From DASPWV01 sp046726375 (GTDB lineage Bacteria; Acidobacteriota; Vicinamibacteria; Vicinamibacterales; UBA2999): a stretch of 64,000 nucleotides of DNA. Positions 33,479-41,604 of this stretch are shown here, one piece after another; the first letter of the stretch is position 1; each line of letters starts with the position of its first letter. The stretch lies in contig JBKPAJ010000124.1 in the NCBI GenBank assembly GCA_046726375.1, positions 1 to 64,000 of the forward strand, written 5' to 3'. Both the position numbers and the translations under genes were made by a program. The notes under the pieces are model-generated. The model did not search any database. It was not told the origin of the DNA and saw nothing but the letters and a program-made list of their open reading frames with translations.

Positions 33479-34209
33479 CGCCGTGAGGATTCTACACCGC
33501 GGATCCGGCCGTGCGCGCCCGCAAGCCGCCATGGTGTTTTGAGCGATTCGACGAGCACGCCGGAAGAAAGCTTCGACGCACCTTGACGACGCTCCACGAA
33601 CACGATCGGCACTTCGGCGATACGCGTGCCCGCCGCCGCGGCCTGGAAAATCACTTCGGTGAGAAAGGAGTACCCCTCTGACCCAATCGAATCGAGGTGC
33701 AGCTTCGCCAGCGCCGTCCGCCTCCAGCAGCGGAAGCCGCTCGTACAGTCCCGCACCCGTAGTCCCGTAATGGTACGGATGTAGAAGTTAGCAAACCCGC
33801 TCAACAGAACGCGATGCAGCGGCCAGTTTTCCACGCGTCCGCCTTCGCGATAGCGCGAGCCGATGACGAGTTCCGCGCCGTCTTCAATGGCAGCGAACAT
33901 GTCGGGCAGGAACTTCGGATCGTGCGACAGATCGGCGTCCATCTGACAAACGATATCGGCGTGGCTGGCGACGGCGACGCGAAAGCCATCGAGGTACGAC
34001 CGTCCGAGACCACGTGCGCCGGTGCGATGCATCACGTTGACGCGTCCTGGATGCGCGCAGGCGAGGTCATCGGCCACCACGCCTGTTCCGTCCGGAGAAC
34101 CGTCGTCGATCACGAGCATGGCGACATTCGGCAACGCCAGCAAGCCGGCGGCGAGAATCGGCAGATTCTCGCGCTCGTTGTAGGTCGGAACCAGAACCAG
34201 CGCGTTCAT
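33475..34209 (-). CDS. Polyprenyl-phosphate mannosyltransferase-like GT2 (Dpm1/Ppm1 type)
   Basis: 244 residues from the ATG at 34209. The N-terminus ALVLVPTYNERENLPILAAG, VIDDGSPDGTGVVAD and the DxD region QMDADLSHDPKFLPDM are the hallmarks of bacterial dolichol-phosphate-mannose synthase homologues. The acceptor helix CTSGFRCWRRTAL and FVERRQGASKLSSGVLVES follow. It makes a polyprenyl-phosphate sugar as a donor for reactions outside the membrane. No C-terminal membrane domain is present. Confidence 0.83.
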   Translation of the reverse strand: MNALVLVPTYNERENLPILAAGLLALPNVAMLVIDDGSPDGTGVVADDLACAHPGRVNVMHRTGARGLGRSYLDGFRVAVASHADIVCQMDADLSHDPKFLPDMFAAIEDGAELVIGSRYREGGRVENWPLHRVLLSGFANFYIRTITGLRVRDCTSGFRCWRRTALAKLHLDSIGSEGYSFLTEVIFQAAAAGTRIAEVPIVFVERRQGASKLSSGVLVESLKTPWRLAGAHGRIRGVESSRR

Positions 34210-34219
34210 GAGTGTTGGT

Positions 34220-35080
34220 TCACCGGCGGCCATCGAAGCGGAGCGACGCGATCTGCTCTGAGATCAGTCCCATCAGCAACACCATCGCCGAAAACATCAG
34301 CAGCAGGACCGCACCGTTGGGAATGCGATCGTGTTGCACCACGTTCCATACACCGTACAGCACGCCAGCGAAAAACGACGACACGCTGATGGGAACGAAT
34401 ATCTTGAGCGGACTGAAGATCGTGATGACCTTCAGCAAAATCAGGAAGAAGGAGGCACCGTCCGTCGCCAGGCGGATTTTGGACTGACCCGCGCGCTGCC
34501 GCGCCTCGATCGGCTCGAATCGCACGTTGTAGCCGGCCCGGAGGAATGCGAGCGTGGTCGTTGTCGGCGTCGAAAACCCGTTGGGAAGCAGGTGCAGAAA
34601 CTCCACAAGATGCTGGCGGCGCGCGGCGCGAAAGCCGGAGGTGAGATCAGGAATGCGACGATTGGCGAGATATCCGGCGAGCCGCGCGAGCAGTGCGTTG
34701 CCGAGTCGGCGCATGAGCGTCGCCTGCGTGTGAGCCGAGCGCGCCCCGACGACGAGATCGAATGCTCCGAGCGCGCTGACGAGTCGAAGCGCATCTTCGG
34801 CGCCATGCTGTCCGTCGCCGTCGACAATCAGGATCCAGTCACCTGACGCGTGACGGATGCCGCTCTTGACCGACGCGCCGTTGCCCTTGTTATACGGATG
34901 GCGAATCACGCAAGCGCCCGCGCTTCTCGCCTGCTCCGCTGTCTCGTCCGCCGACCCGTCGTCCACCACGATGATTTCTTTCCATGACGCCGCGGCGCGC
35001 AGTGCGTCGACGACCGCACCGATCGACGCGCTTTCTTCGAAGGCGGGAATGACGACGGACGTGGTCGCGGGATCAGCCAT
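34220..35080 (-). CDS. Membrane-anchored GT2 glycosyltransferase (ArnC/DPM1-like)
   Basis: 286 residues from the ATG at 35080. The catalytic GT-A domain (SVVIPAFEESASIGAVVDAL, VVDDGSADETAEQA, LIVDGDGQHGAEDAL) occupies the first 210 residues. Two C-terminal membrane helices (FVPISVSSFFAGVLYGVWNV and GAVLLLMFSAMVLLMGLI) anchor it, as in ArnC and GtrB. It loads a sugar onto undecaprenyl phosphate. The sugar is not determined. It overlaps the GT4 gene by 8 nt. Confidence 0.82.
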   Translation of the reverse strand: MADPATTSVVIPAFEESASIGAVVDALRAAASWKEIIVVDDGSADETAEQARSAGACVIRHPYNKGNGASVKSGIRHASGDWILIVDGDGQHGAEDALRLVSALGAFDLVVGARSAHTQATLMRRLGNALLARLAGYLANRRIPDLTSGFRAARRQHLVEFLHLLPNGFSTPTTTTLAFLRAGYNVRFEPIEARQRAGQSKIRLATDGASFFLILLKVITIFSPLKIFVPISVSSFFAGVLYGVWNVVQHDRIPNGAVLLLMFSAMVLLMGLISEQIASLRFDGRR

Positions 35081-36119
35081 GACTGATGAGCCGGTCGATG
35101 ACGTGATCCCACGAAATAGAAAGCGCGAGCTCGCGTCCCGCGCGGCCCAGCGATCGTGCAAGCGTGTGATCGGCGGCCAGCCGGGCAGCCGCACCCGCAA
35201 TCGCTGCCGCATCCGGTTCCGTCACAAACCCGTTGATGCCATCGCGGATGAATTCCAATGTCCCGCCTGAATCGTGAGCCGTGATGACTGGCTTCTCCGC
35301 CAGAAACGCTTCGAGTGTGGCCAGGCCGTAATCTTCGTCGAACGGCACATAGATGAGCGCCAGGGCGTCGCGGTAAAGCCGCACGAGCTCCTCGCCACTG
35401 ACATTTCCCGTGAAAATGACGCGCTCGCCGACGTTGCGGCCCGCCGCGAGCGTCTCGACATCCTCTCGACGTGTGCCGTCGCCAACGACGATGAGCCGGA
35501 CGCTCGCAGGCAGATGCGCCAGCGCTTCGATCGCGAGGTGCACGCGTTTGTTCAATTCGATTCGCGACACAGAGAGCAGGTACGAGCCGTAGGAGCCGGG
35601 CGTCAGCCGTGGCGCCAGCAGGGGCGGATGGTACAACGGCGTGGAATCGATTCCATTGAACGTCTTGAGTCGCGCGCTGACGGTCTTCGAAATCGTGTAC
35701 AAACCAACGCACTCGCCGAGCATTTGCTCATCGAGATCCATCAAACGTCGGCGCAGTCCCACGTCTTTTTCTTCATGCCTGAAGTCGCCGTATCCAGTGC
35801 CTGCCAGTTCGTAGGCAGCGCGGTGCTGGTGAACCAGCCAGCACACCTTTTTCGGATGACGAACGAAGTAGGTCGGAAATTTCGTCGCAATCACGAGGTC
35901 GATTTCACGATGGGCGCATTGCGAAAGATCGAGCATGCGCCATGCGGCGGCGTGCGGAAGGATTTCGTCTTTCGGATACCACTTGAACGGCACCGATACG
36001 CGATCGGCGGCAATGCCGCGCGCACGCAGCTCGGAAACGAGCTGCTCGACGAGCAGCTCCGCTCCACCGCGCACGAGCGGCACTTGCGTTTCGCAGACGA
36101 GGGCGGCTTTTACTGCCAT
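35073..36119 (-). CDS. GT4 glycosyltransferase
   Basis: 348 residues. GT-B fold: the N-terminal domain has the glycine loop VCETQVPLVRGGAELLVEQL and the C-terminal domain has LLSVSRIELNKRVHLAIEAL and the EX7E-like YVPFDEDYGLATLEAFLAEK. This is the retaining GT4 family, commonly mannosyl- or glucosyltransferases of capsule or O-antigen assembly. It is the first gene of the tightly overlapping polysaccharide operon on this strand. Confidence 0.83.
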   Translation of the reverse strand: MAVKAALVCETQVPLVRGGAELLVEQLVSELRARGIAADRVSVPFKWYPKDEILPHAAAWRMLDLSQCAHREIDLVIATKFPTYFVRHPKKVCWLVHQHRAAYELAGTGYGDFRHEEKDVGLRRRLMDLDEQMLGECVGLYTISKTVSARLKTFNGIDSTPLYHPPLLAPRLTPGSYGSYLLSVSRIELNKRVHLAIEALAHLPASVRLIVVGDGTRREDVETLAAGRNVGERVIFTGNVSGEELVRLYRDALALIYVPFDEDYGLATLEAFLAEKPVITAHDSGGTLEFIRDGINGFVTEPDAAAIAGAAARLAADHTLARSLGRAGRELALSISWDHVIDRLISHG

Positions 36120-36162
36120 GCGGAGAACAGGAAGGTCAGAGAGATCAAGGAGATAGGACCCA

Positions 36163-36217
36163 ATTATTCTCCCCGATCTCCCTGATCACCCTGTCGATTA
36201 TTCCCCCGATCTCCCGG
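36163..36217. repeat. Two 22-bp direct repeats between the GT4 and ychF genes
   Basis: attattctccccgatctccc (start of the copy at 36163-36184) and attattcccccgatctcccg (start of the copy at 36197-36217) are near-identical copies 34 bp apart. To their left (36138-36157) agagatcaaggagatagg reads as an inverse version. The 117-bp gap thus again shows facing short repeats. Confidence 0.6.
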
Positions 36218-36236
36218 TCGGGAACTCAAACGCCTC

Positions 36237-37328
36237 CTATGTCGCGAAGCGGAAGTTGATGACGTCACCATCCTTCACGACGTATTCCTTGCCTTCGAGA
36301 CGCACTTCGCCGTGTTCCTTGCATGCGGCCATCGACCCGCGCGCGATCAATGCGTCGTAGGCGACGACTTCCGCGCGGATGAACCCGCGTTCGATGTCGC
36401 TGTGAATCTCGCCTGCTGCCTGCTGCGCAATGGTGCCGCGCGGGATTGACCAGGCCCGATTTTCGTCTTCGCCGACGGTAAAGAAAGAAATGTAGCCGAG
36501 AAGGTCGTAGCTGGCGCGAATGACACGCGCCAGACCCGATTCGCGCAACCCAAGATGGGTGAGAAACGCTTGCGCATTCGCCGCGTCCAGCTCCGCGATT
36601 TCGAGCTCGATTTTGGCGCAGACCGGCACAGCCGCTGTGGCGGCGCGCGACAGAAACGCCGTGAGTCCGGTGCGAGCGGCCGCGTCTTCGACGCTCGCTG
36701 CCGCTGACACATCGGCCTCATCCAGATTGATCACGAGAAGGAGCGGCTTGGCGGAGAGCAACTGAAAGCCCCGCAAGCGGCGCAGATCGTCGCCCGCAAG
36801 GCCGAGCGAGCGAAGCGGGTGGCCGTTCTCGAGCGCGCTCTTGCACCGCACAATCAGGTTGCGCTCCTGTTCGAGATCCGCCGACTTGCTCTTCCTCAGA
36901 TCTTTTTCGAGCCGCTCGAGTCGCCGTTCGATCACCCCCAGGTCCGCAAGGATCAACTCGTCTTCCATCGCTCGCGCATCGCGCGCCGGGTCCACCGGCC
37001 CCGATGGGTGAGGGACAGCGGGATCGCGGAATGCGCGCACGACGTGAACGAGTGCGTCGGCCGTCTTGTAGCCAACCACATCGACAAGTGCGGCCGCACC
37101 GCTCTTTCCAGCGGCGATGAAATCGGTGAACTCGATCGTGGCCGGCACGTGCTTGCGCGGGTTGTACATCGCGGTCAGCCGATCGAGCCGAGCGTCCGGG
37201 ACTTTCGAGATTCCGACGGCGGTTTCGGTTTTCCCGTGCCCTCGCGGCGCCTCTTTGGCGCTCGTCATCAGCTGAAACAGCGTCGATTTACCGGTGGAAG
37301 GGAAACCGATGAGGGCAGCGTGCAGCAT
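36237..37328 (-). CDS. ychF: YchF/Obg-type ATPase
   Basis: 363 residues from the ATG at 37328. P-loop GFPSTGKSTLFQLM, switch-like ATIEFTDFIAAG, and the YchF-specific specificity site VINLDEAD (NxxE in place of the G-protein NKxD), which makes this subfamily prefer ATP. A coiled coil (residues about 130-170) and a C-terminal TGS domain (EVRLEGKEYVVKDGDVINFR) complete the layout. P-loop residues ST replace the usual NV before GKST. It is probably a ribosome-associated or stress-response factor. Confidence 0.88.
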   Translation of the reverse strand: MLHAALIGFPSTGKSTLFQLMTSAKEAPRGHGKTETAVGISKVPDARLDRLTAMYNPRKHVPATIEFTDFIAAGKSGAAALVDVVGYKTADALVHVVRAFRDPAVPHPSGPVDPARDARAMEDELILADLGVIERRLERLEKDLRKSKSADLEQERNLIVRCKSALENGHPLRSLGLAGDDLRRLRGFQLLSAKPLLLVINLDEADVSAAASVEDAAARTGLTAFLSRAATAAVPVCAKIELEIAELDAANAQAFLTHLGLRESGLARVIRASYDLLGYISFFTVGEDENRAWSIPRGTIAQQAAGEIHSDIERGFIRAEVVAYDALIARGSMAACKEHGEVRLEGKEYVVKDGDVINFRFAT

Positions 37329-37367
37329 GAACGGGGGTGATCGCAAAACGGCCATCGTAACAAAAGC

Positions 37368-37513
37368 GGCAGGATGGGCAGGTTGGGGGCAGGTGGCGCG
37401 GAGGGGCAGTCAGGCGCGTGAGGCCGGTGAAGCGGATGGGCTGGCAAGGCTCGTACGGGATCCGCCAAACTACGTCCGCCCCCGCCCGATTGGCCCGATC
37501 TGCCTCATCTGCC
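37368..37513. repeat. 9-bp repeats in two facing arms upstream of mraZ
   Basis: Left arm: ggcaggatg, ggcaggttg, ggggcaggt (37368-37394). Right arm: cgattggcc, cgatctgcc, tcatctgcc, exactly contiguous at 37487-37513; their complement reads ggcagatga, ggcagatcg and so on. About 90 bp lie between. The 368-bp gap 37329-37696 contains this, the mraZ promoter and the MraZ box, and no gene. Confidence 0.65.
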
Positions 37514-37632
37514 GCGTACGAACCAACGGCTGAGCCAAGCACGCCTTCTCCACCCCCGCCTGACTCCGCCCAACCCGTCAGCGAAGTAAAAGCGCAAGTA
37601 CCACGGACTGAGGACTTTGCAACGGTTTCCGT

Positions 37633-37661
37633 TTGACAAGTTTCGCCTCGTCTTCTACTAT
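37633..37661 (+). promoter_or_regulatory. Sigma70-type promoter of the dcw cluster
   Basis: Perfect TTGACA at 37633-37638, a 17-bp spacer, then TACTAT at 37656-37661 (5/6 match to TATAAT). It lies 35 nt before the mraZ start and directly ahead of the MraZ box. It is the best match to a housekeeping promoter seen in the window. Confidence 0.85.
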
Positions 37662-37665
37662 CCGA

Positions 37666-37690
37666 TGGACTTTAGTGGACCGAAATGGAG
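37666..37690 (+). promoter_or_regulatory. MraZ box: three TGGAN repeats with 10-bp period
   Basis: TGGAC (37666-37670), TGGAC (37676-37680) and TGGAG (37686-37690) are spaced exactly 10 bp apart. MraZ is known to bind direct TGGGN-type repeats separated by 5 nt upstream of its own gene. The third base here is A in all three, a variant of the known motif. Its position just after the -10 box fits autorepression. Confidence 0.72.
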
Positions 37691-37696
37691 TGAGAC

Positions 37697-38137
37697 GTGC
37701 TTCGGGGGAATGCGCCGGCCAAAATCGACGATCGCGGCCGGCTCAAGGTGCCATCGACGTTTCGCGCCGTGATTCAGGAGCAACACGGGCGCGAGCTGTT
37801 CGTCACGAGTGTTAGTGGCGACTCGGTCCGAATCTACCCGATGCCAGTATGGGTGGAGATGGAGCAACGGCTGGCGCAAGTGCCCTCGACACATCCGGCG
37901 CGGATGAAGTTTCTGGACCGCGTGAATTACTACGGCCAAATCTCGGAAATCGATCCGCAGGGACGTGTGTTGATTCAACCGCGGCTGCGCGACAGCGCGC
38001 AAATGATCGGCGACGTCGACGTGCTGGGGCAACAGAACTTTCTCGAGGTGTGGAACCACGAGCGCTTCATCGCGAAGCTGACGCGCGATCCATACACGGA
38101 CGACGACGCCAAAGCGCTCGCCGATTTCGGCATTTAG
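37697..38137 (+). CDS. mraZ: Transcriptional regulator MraZ
   Basis: 146 residues from a GTG start. Two SpoVT/AbrB-like MraZ halves: LRGNAPAKIDDRGRLKVPST at the N-terminus and SEIDPQGRVLIQPRLRDSAQ in the second half. Between them lies QRLAQVPSTHPARMKFLDRV. It is a DNA-binding ring-forming regulator that represses its own dcw operon. It is the first gene of that operon, behind a promoter and TGGAN repeats. Confidence 0.93.
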   Translation: MLRGNAPAKIDDRGRLKVPSTFRAVIQEQHGRELFVTSVSGDSVRIYPMPVWVEMEQRLAQVPSTHPARMKFLDRVNYYGQISEIDPQGRVLIQPRLRDSAQMIGDVDVLGQQNFLEVWNHERFIAKLTRDPYTDDDAKALADFGI

Positions 38138-38168
38138 GACCTTCGACGTTGCTCAGGACAGGCCACAG

Positions 38169-39110
38169 ATGCATCTCCCTGTCATGCGCGACGAAGTGGT
38201 GGCGCTGCTTCAACCAGAGCGAGGGGGACTGTTCGTCGATTGCACGGTTGGACTGGGCGGTCACGCCGGCGCGTTGCTTGAACACGGCGCGACACGCCTT
38301 GTCGGCCTCGACCGAGACCCCGCGGCGTTGGCGCTTGCGCGCGAGGCGCTCGCGGAATGGAAGGACCGGGTGGATTTGGTGCACGCCGATTATCGCGACC
38401 TCGGCTCCGTGCTCGACGCTCGAGGTGTCGGCGTGGTGCAGGGCGTACTGGCCGATCTTGGTGTCTCGTCGCTGCAGCTCGAAAGCGAAGGCCGCGGGTT
38501 CAGCTTTCGCCGCGACGAGCCGCTCGACATGCGGATGGATACCACGGGCGGGAAGACTGCGGCGGATCTCCTCGCACGTGTGGAGGAAACCGAGCTTGCG
38601 AACGTGATCTTTCAATTTGGCGAAGAGCGCCATTCGCGCCGAATCGCCCGTGCGCTGGTCGCCGCGCGCGGCCGCGCTCCATTGACGTCCACCGCGCAGG
38701 TGGCCGACATCGTCCGCCGCGCACTCGCACGAAAAGGCTGGCAGCGAATCGACCCTGCCACGCGCACGTTTCAGGCTCTCCGGATCTGGGTGAACCGGGA
38801 GCTCGAAGCGCTCGACGCATTTCTGAAGAGCGCGGCTCGGCGCCTGGCCGTTGGCGCGCGGCTCGCCGTTATTTCGTTTCATTCACTCGAAGATCGAATC
38901 GTGAAGCAGACGTTCCGCATGATGGCGACAACCGCGGCCAGGGAGTTTCACATCGTGACCAGGCGTCCGCTCACGGCAACGCCGCACGAGCTTGCGACCA
39001 ACGCGCGGGCGCGCAGCGCGAAATTGCGCGTCTTGGAGCGTATTGCGGTCTTGAACGGAAACCACCGCGCCGCGAACGACGCCGCATGGACGTGGAGTCC
39101 GGGGGCATGA
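38169..39110 (+). CDS. rsmH: 16S rRNA (cytosine(1402)-N(4))-methyltransferase
   Basis: 313 residues, the usual RsmH length. SAM-binding site in FVDCTVGLGGHAGALLEHGA and GLDRDPAALA, and the family signatures GVLADLGVSSLQLESEGRGF and SFRRDEPLDMRMD. The C-terminal RLAVISFHSLEDRIVKQTFR is diagnostic. It methylates C1402 in the ribosomal P site. It lies 31 nt after mraZ, and its stop overlaps the ftsL start (ATGA). Confidence 0.95.
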   Translation: MHLPVMRDEVVALLQPERGGLFVDCTVGLGGHAGALLEHGATRLVGLDRDPAALALAREALAEWKDRVDLVHADYRDLGSVLDARGVGVVQGVLADLGVSSLQLESEGRGFSFRRDEPLDMRMDTTGGKTAADLLARVEETELANVIFQFGEERHSRRIARALVAARGRAPLTSTAQVADIVRRALARKGWQRIDPATRTFQALRIWVNRELEALDAFLKSAARRLAVGARLAVISFHSLEDRIVKQTFRMMATTAAREFHIVTRRPLTATPHELATNARARSAKLRVLERIAVLNGNHRAANDAAWTWSPGA

Positions 39111-39544
39111 CGACGATGGAACAGAGCGAGGCGTTTGAGTACGCGATTCGCAAAGACGTTCGGAACAATCCGATCGTTCGCGAACTCGACCAAGAGCGGC
39201 AGCGCGAGCTCTGGCAGTCGGTCGCGATCGGCGTGGTTCTGCTCCTGGTGCTGATGTTCTCAGCGTGGCAGCACTTCGAGCTCTTGCGCCACGGCTATCG
39301 CCTCGAGCAGATGCAGCGCGAACGCGCCGCAGAAGACGAGATCAATCGTCATTTGCGGCTGGAAATCGAAACGTTGCGCGCCCCTCAGCGCATTGAACAG
39401 CTCGCGACGGAGCGGCTCGGCATGGTTGCGCCAGGTGTCAAGGAAGCGATCGTGCTCGAGCGCGTCAGGCCTGCCGAGCCGCCCGGCAAGGCGCTCGTCG
39501 CAACCCGTCCGCGTTCGCGCGCCGCGTCGGCGGATCGGCCGTAG
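39107..39544 (+). CDS. ftsL: FtsL-like divisome protein
   Basis: 145 residues from the ATG at 39107, overlapping rsmH by 4 nt. One membrane helix (SVAIGVVLLLVLMFSAWQHF) is followed by a heptad-rich coiled coil (LRHGYRLEQMQRERAAEDEI, NRHLRLEIETLRAPQRIEQL) with ATERLGMVAPG, the FtsL hallmark. The first 37 residues are cytoplasmic. It bridges FtsQ/B and FtsI/W at the septum. It is identified mainly by position and architecture, since sequence conservation is low. Confidence 0.8.
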   Translation: MTTMEQSEAFEYAIRKDVRNNPIVRELDQERQRELWQSVAIGVVLLLVLMFSAWQHFELLRHGYRLEQMQRERAAEDEINRHLRLEIETLRAPQRIEQLATERLGMVAPGVKEAIVLERVRPAEPPGKALVATRPRSRAASADRP

Positions 39545-39546
39545 CG

Positions 39547-41604
39547 TTGGCGACGGGCGGATGGGAAGTGGGGAAGCGCGTGGCGGAACAGCCTTTCAAC
39601 TGGCGCGCGACCGTAAAACGGCGCCTCGTGATCGCGTCGGTGTGCTTTGCCGTGTGGACCACTGGTATCGAAGCGCGCCTCCTCTATCTCCAGATCATCC
39701 GGCACGAGGATCTCGCGTCGCGCGCCGAACGCCAACAGCTGCGCACACAGACGGTCCCGGCCAAGCGCGGTGAAATCTACGATCGGCAAGGCCGCCTTCT
39801 CGCGTTCAGCGTCGACGCCGACACCATCTACGCCGTTCCCGTCGAAATCGACGACATTGCGAAGACGGCCGCTGCGCTGTGCGGTGCCTTCGACGATTGC
39901 GATGGCAAGGAGCAGCAGGCCATCGTCGATCGTCTCGGCCGTCAGCGCGCCTTCGTTTATGTCAGGCGTCGCGTCACTCCGGCCGAAGCGCGAAAGGTCG
40001 CCGAGCTGAATCTGGAAGGCATCGGCTTTATGAAAGAGAGCCGGCGGTTCTATCCGAACAGGGAGCTAGCCGCCCACCTCCTGGGATACGTCGGCATCGA
40101 CAACGTCGGCCTGAGTGGTCTCGAAGCGTCGTACGACAAAGTGATTCGTGGTCACGAAGGCACCATGCTCGTGCAAACCGACGCGCGGCGGCGTGCGTTC
40201 AGCCGGCTCGGCAGGTTGCCGACGGCCGGCGGCTCGCTCGAGCTGACGATCGACGAACAGCTGCAGCACATCGTGGAACGAGAGCTGCGCGCCGGGGTCG
40301 AGGCCAGCAAGGCCGCGGCAGGTGCGGCTGTGGTGATGAACCCGAGCACTGGCGAAGTGCTTGCAATGGCAAACTGGCCGACCTTCAACCCCAACGCCTA
40401 CAATGGCGCCGGCGAGGAGGCGCGGCGTAATCGCGCGGTGCAGGATCTCTACGAGCCCGGCTCGACTTTCAAAATCGTCACGGCCTCAGCCGCGATTGAA
40501 GAGAAAGTGCTGCCGATCGATTCGATGATCGACACGAATCCAGGCAGCATTCGCTTTGGCAGTCGCGTGATCGACGAGTACGCACATCACAACTACGGCG
40601 TGCTCTCGTTCCGCGACGTGCTCGTGCGTTCGAGCAACATTGGCGCGATCAAGATCGGTTTGAAAATCGGTCCGGAGCGTCTTGGTCTGTTCATTCGGCG
40701 ATTTGGTTTCGGACGGCCCACCTCGCCGGATTTTCCTGGCGAGAGTCCCGGCATCGTGTGGGATCCGTCCAAACTCAATGACAGCGCGCTCGCATCGGTG
40801 TCGATGGGCTATCAGGTTGGCGTGACGCCGCTGCAAATGGCGGCAGCGATGAGCGCCGTTGCTAACGGGGGCACCTGGATCGAGCCGCGCGTGGTGCGCG
40901 CTTCTGTGCGCGACGGCGTACGGACCAGGATTGCGCCGACCACTACGCGACGCGCGATCGCGCCAGAGACCGCCACGCAACTGCTGCCGATTCTCGAGGC
41001 CGTGGTGAAGGACGGCACGGGCGGAAAAGCGCAAATTCCTGGTTACACCGTCGCCGGGAAGACTGGCACTGCCGACAAGCTCGTCGGCGGACGCTACTCG
41101 CCATATCAGCAAAACGTCTCGTTTGTCGGCTTTGTGCCGTCGCGTCGTCCGGCGATCACGGCGATTGTCATGATCGACTCGCCTCGCGCCGCGGCGAACA
41201 GCGGCGGATGGGTCGCGGCGCCGGTTTTCAAACGTATTGTCGAAGCGGCATTGCGCCATCTCGGCGTACCGCCGGACATCGACGCGGCACCCCCGGTGGT
41301 GGTTGCCCGGCGAGAGGCCCAACCAATCACGCCGACGGCGGCAAATCTGACGACGCCTGCAATCGTCACGCTCGCGCCTGGATCGGATCAGACGTCGTTG
41401 TCTCCGGATCTCCGCGGCCTGAGCGCGCGCGATGCACTACGCGCGCTCGCCAGACTCGGCATGACGGCGCGAATCCACGGTGCAGGGATCGTGGTCGACC
41501 AGGTTCCAGCGCCCGGCAATCCGCTGGAGCGCGGCGCCACCTGCACGTTGGTTCTCGAACGTGACGCGTCGCGCGTGACTGGAGTTTCCGGAGCACAACC
41601 GTGA
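39547..41604 (+). CDS. ftsI: Peptidoglycan transpeptidase FtsI (PBP) with PASTA domain
   Basis: 685 residues. One N-terminal membrane segment (RLVIASVCFAVWTTGIEARL), a pedestal with RAERQQLRTQTVPAKRGEIY, and a transpeptidase with SxxK as EPGSTFKIVTA (Ser-Thr-Phe-Lys), SxN as RSSNIGAIKIG and KTG as AGKTGTADK. A C-terminal PASTA domain (LRGLSARDALRALARLGMTA) extends it, as in Spo VD-like and actinobacterial PBPs. It makes septal cross-links. The TTG at 39547 is the first start. Confidence 0.9.
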   Translation: MATGGWEVGKRVAEQPFNWRATVKRRLVIASVCFAVWTTGIEARLLYLQIIRHEDLASRAERQQLRTQTVPAKRGEIYDRQGRLLAFSVDADTIYAVPVEIDDIAKTAAALCGAFDDCDGKEQQAIVDRLGRQRAFVYVRRRVTPAEARKVAELNLEGIGFMKESRRFYPNRELAAHLLGYVGIDNVGLSGLEASYDKVIRGHEGTMLVQTDARRRAFSRLGRLPTAGGSLELTIDEQLQHIVERELRAGVEASKAAAGAAVVMNPSTGEVLAMANWPTFNPNAYNGAGEEARRNRAVQDLYEPGSTFKIVTASAAIEEKVLPIDSMIDTNPGSIRFGSRVIDEYAHHNYGVLSFRDVLVRSSNIGAIKIGLKIGPERLGLFIRRFGFGRPTSPDFPGESPGIVWDPSKLNDSALASVSMGYQVGVTPLQMAAAMSAVANGGTWIEPRVVRASVRDGVRTRIAPTTTRRAIAPETATQLLPILEAVVKDGTGGKAQIPGYTVAGKTGTADKLVGGRYSPYQQNVSFVGFVPSRRPAITAIVMIDSPRAAANSGGWVAAPVFKRIVEAALRHLGVPPDIDAAPPVVVARREAQPITPTAANLTTPAIVTLAPGSDQTSLSPDLRGLSARDALRALARLGMTARIHGAGIVVDQVPAPGNPLERGATCTLVLERDASRVTGVSGAQP

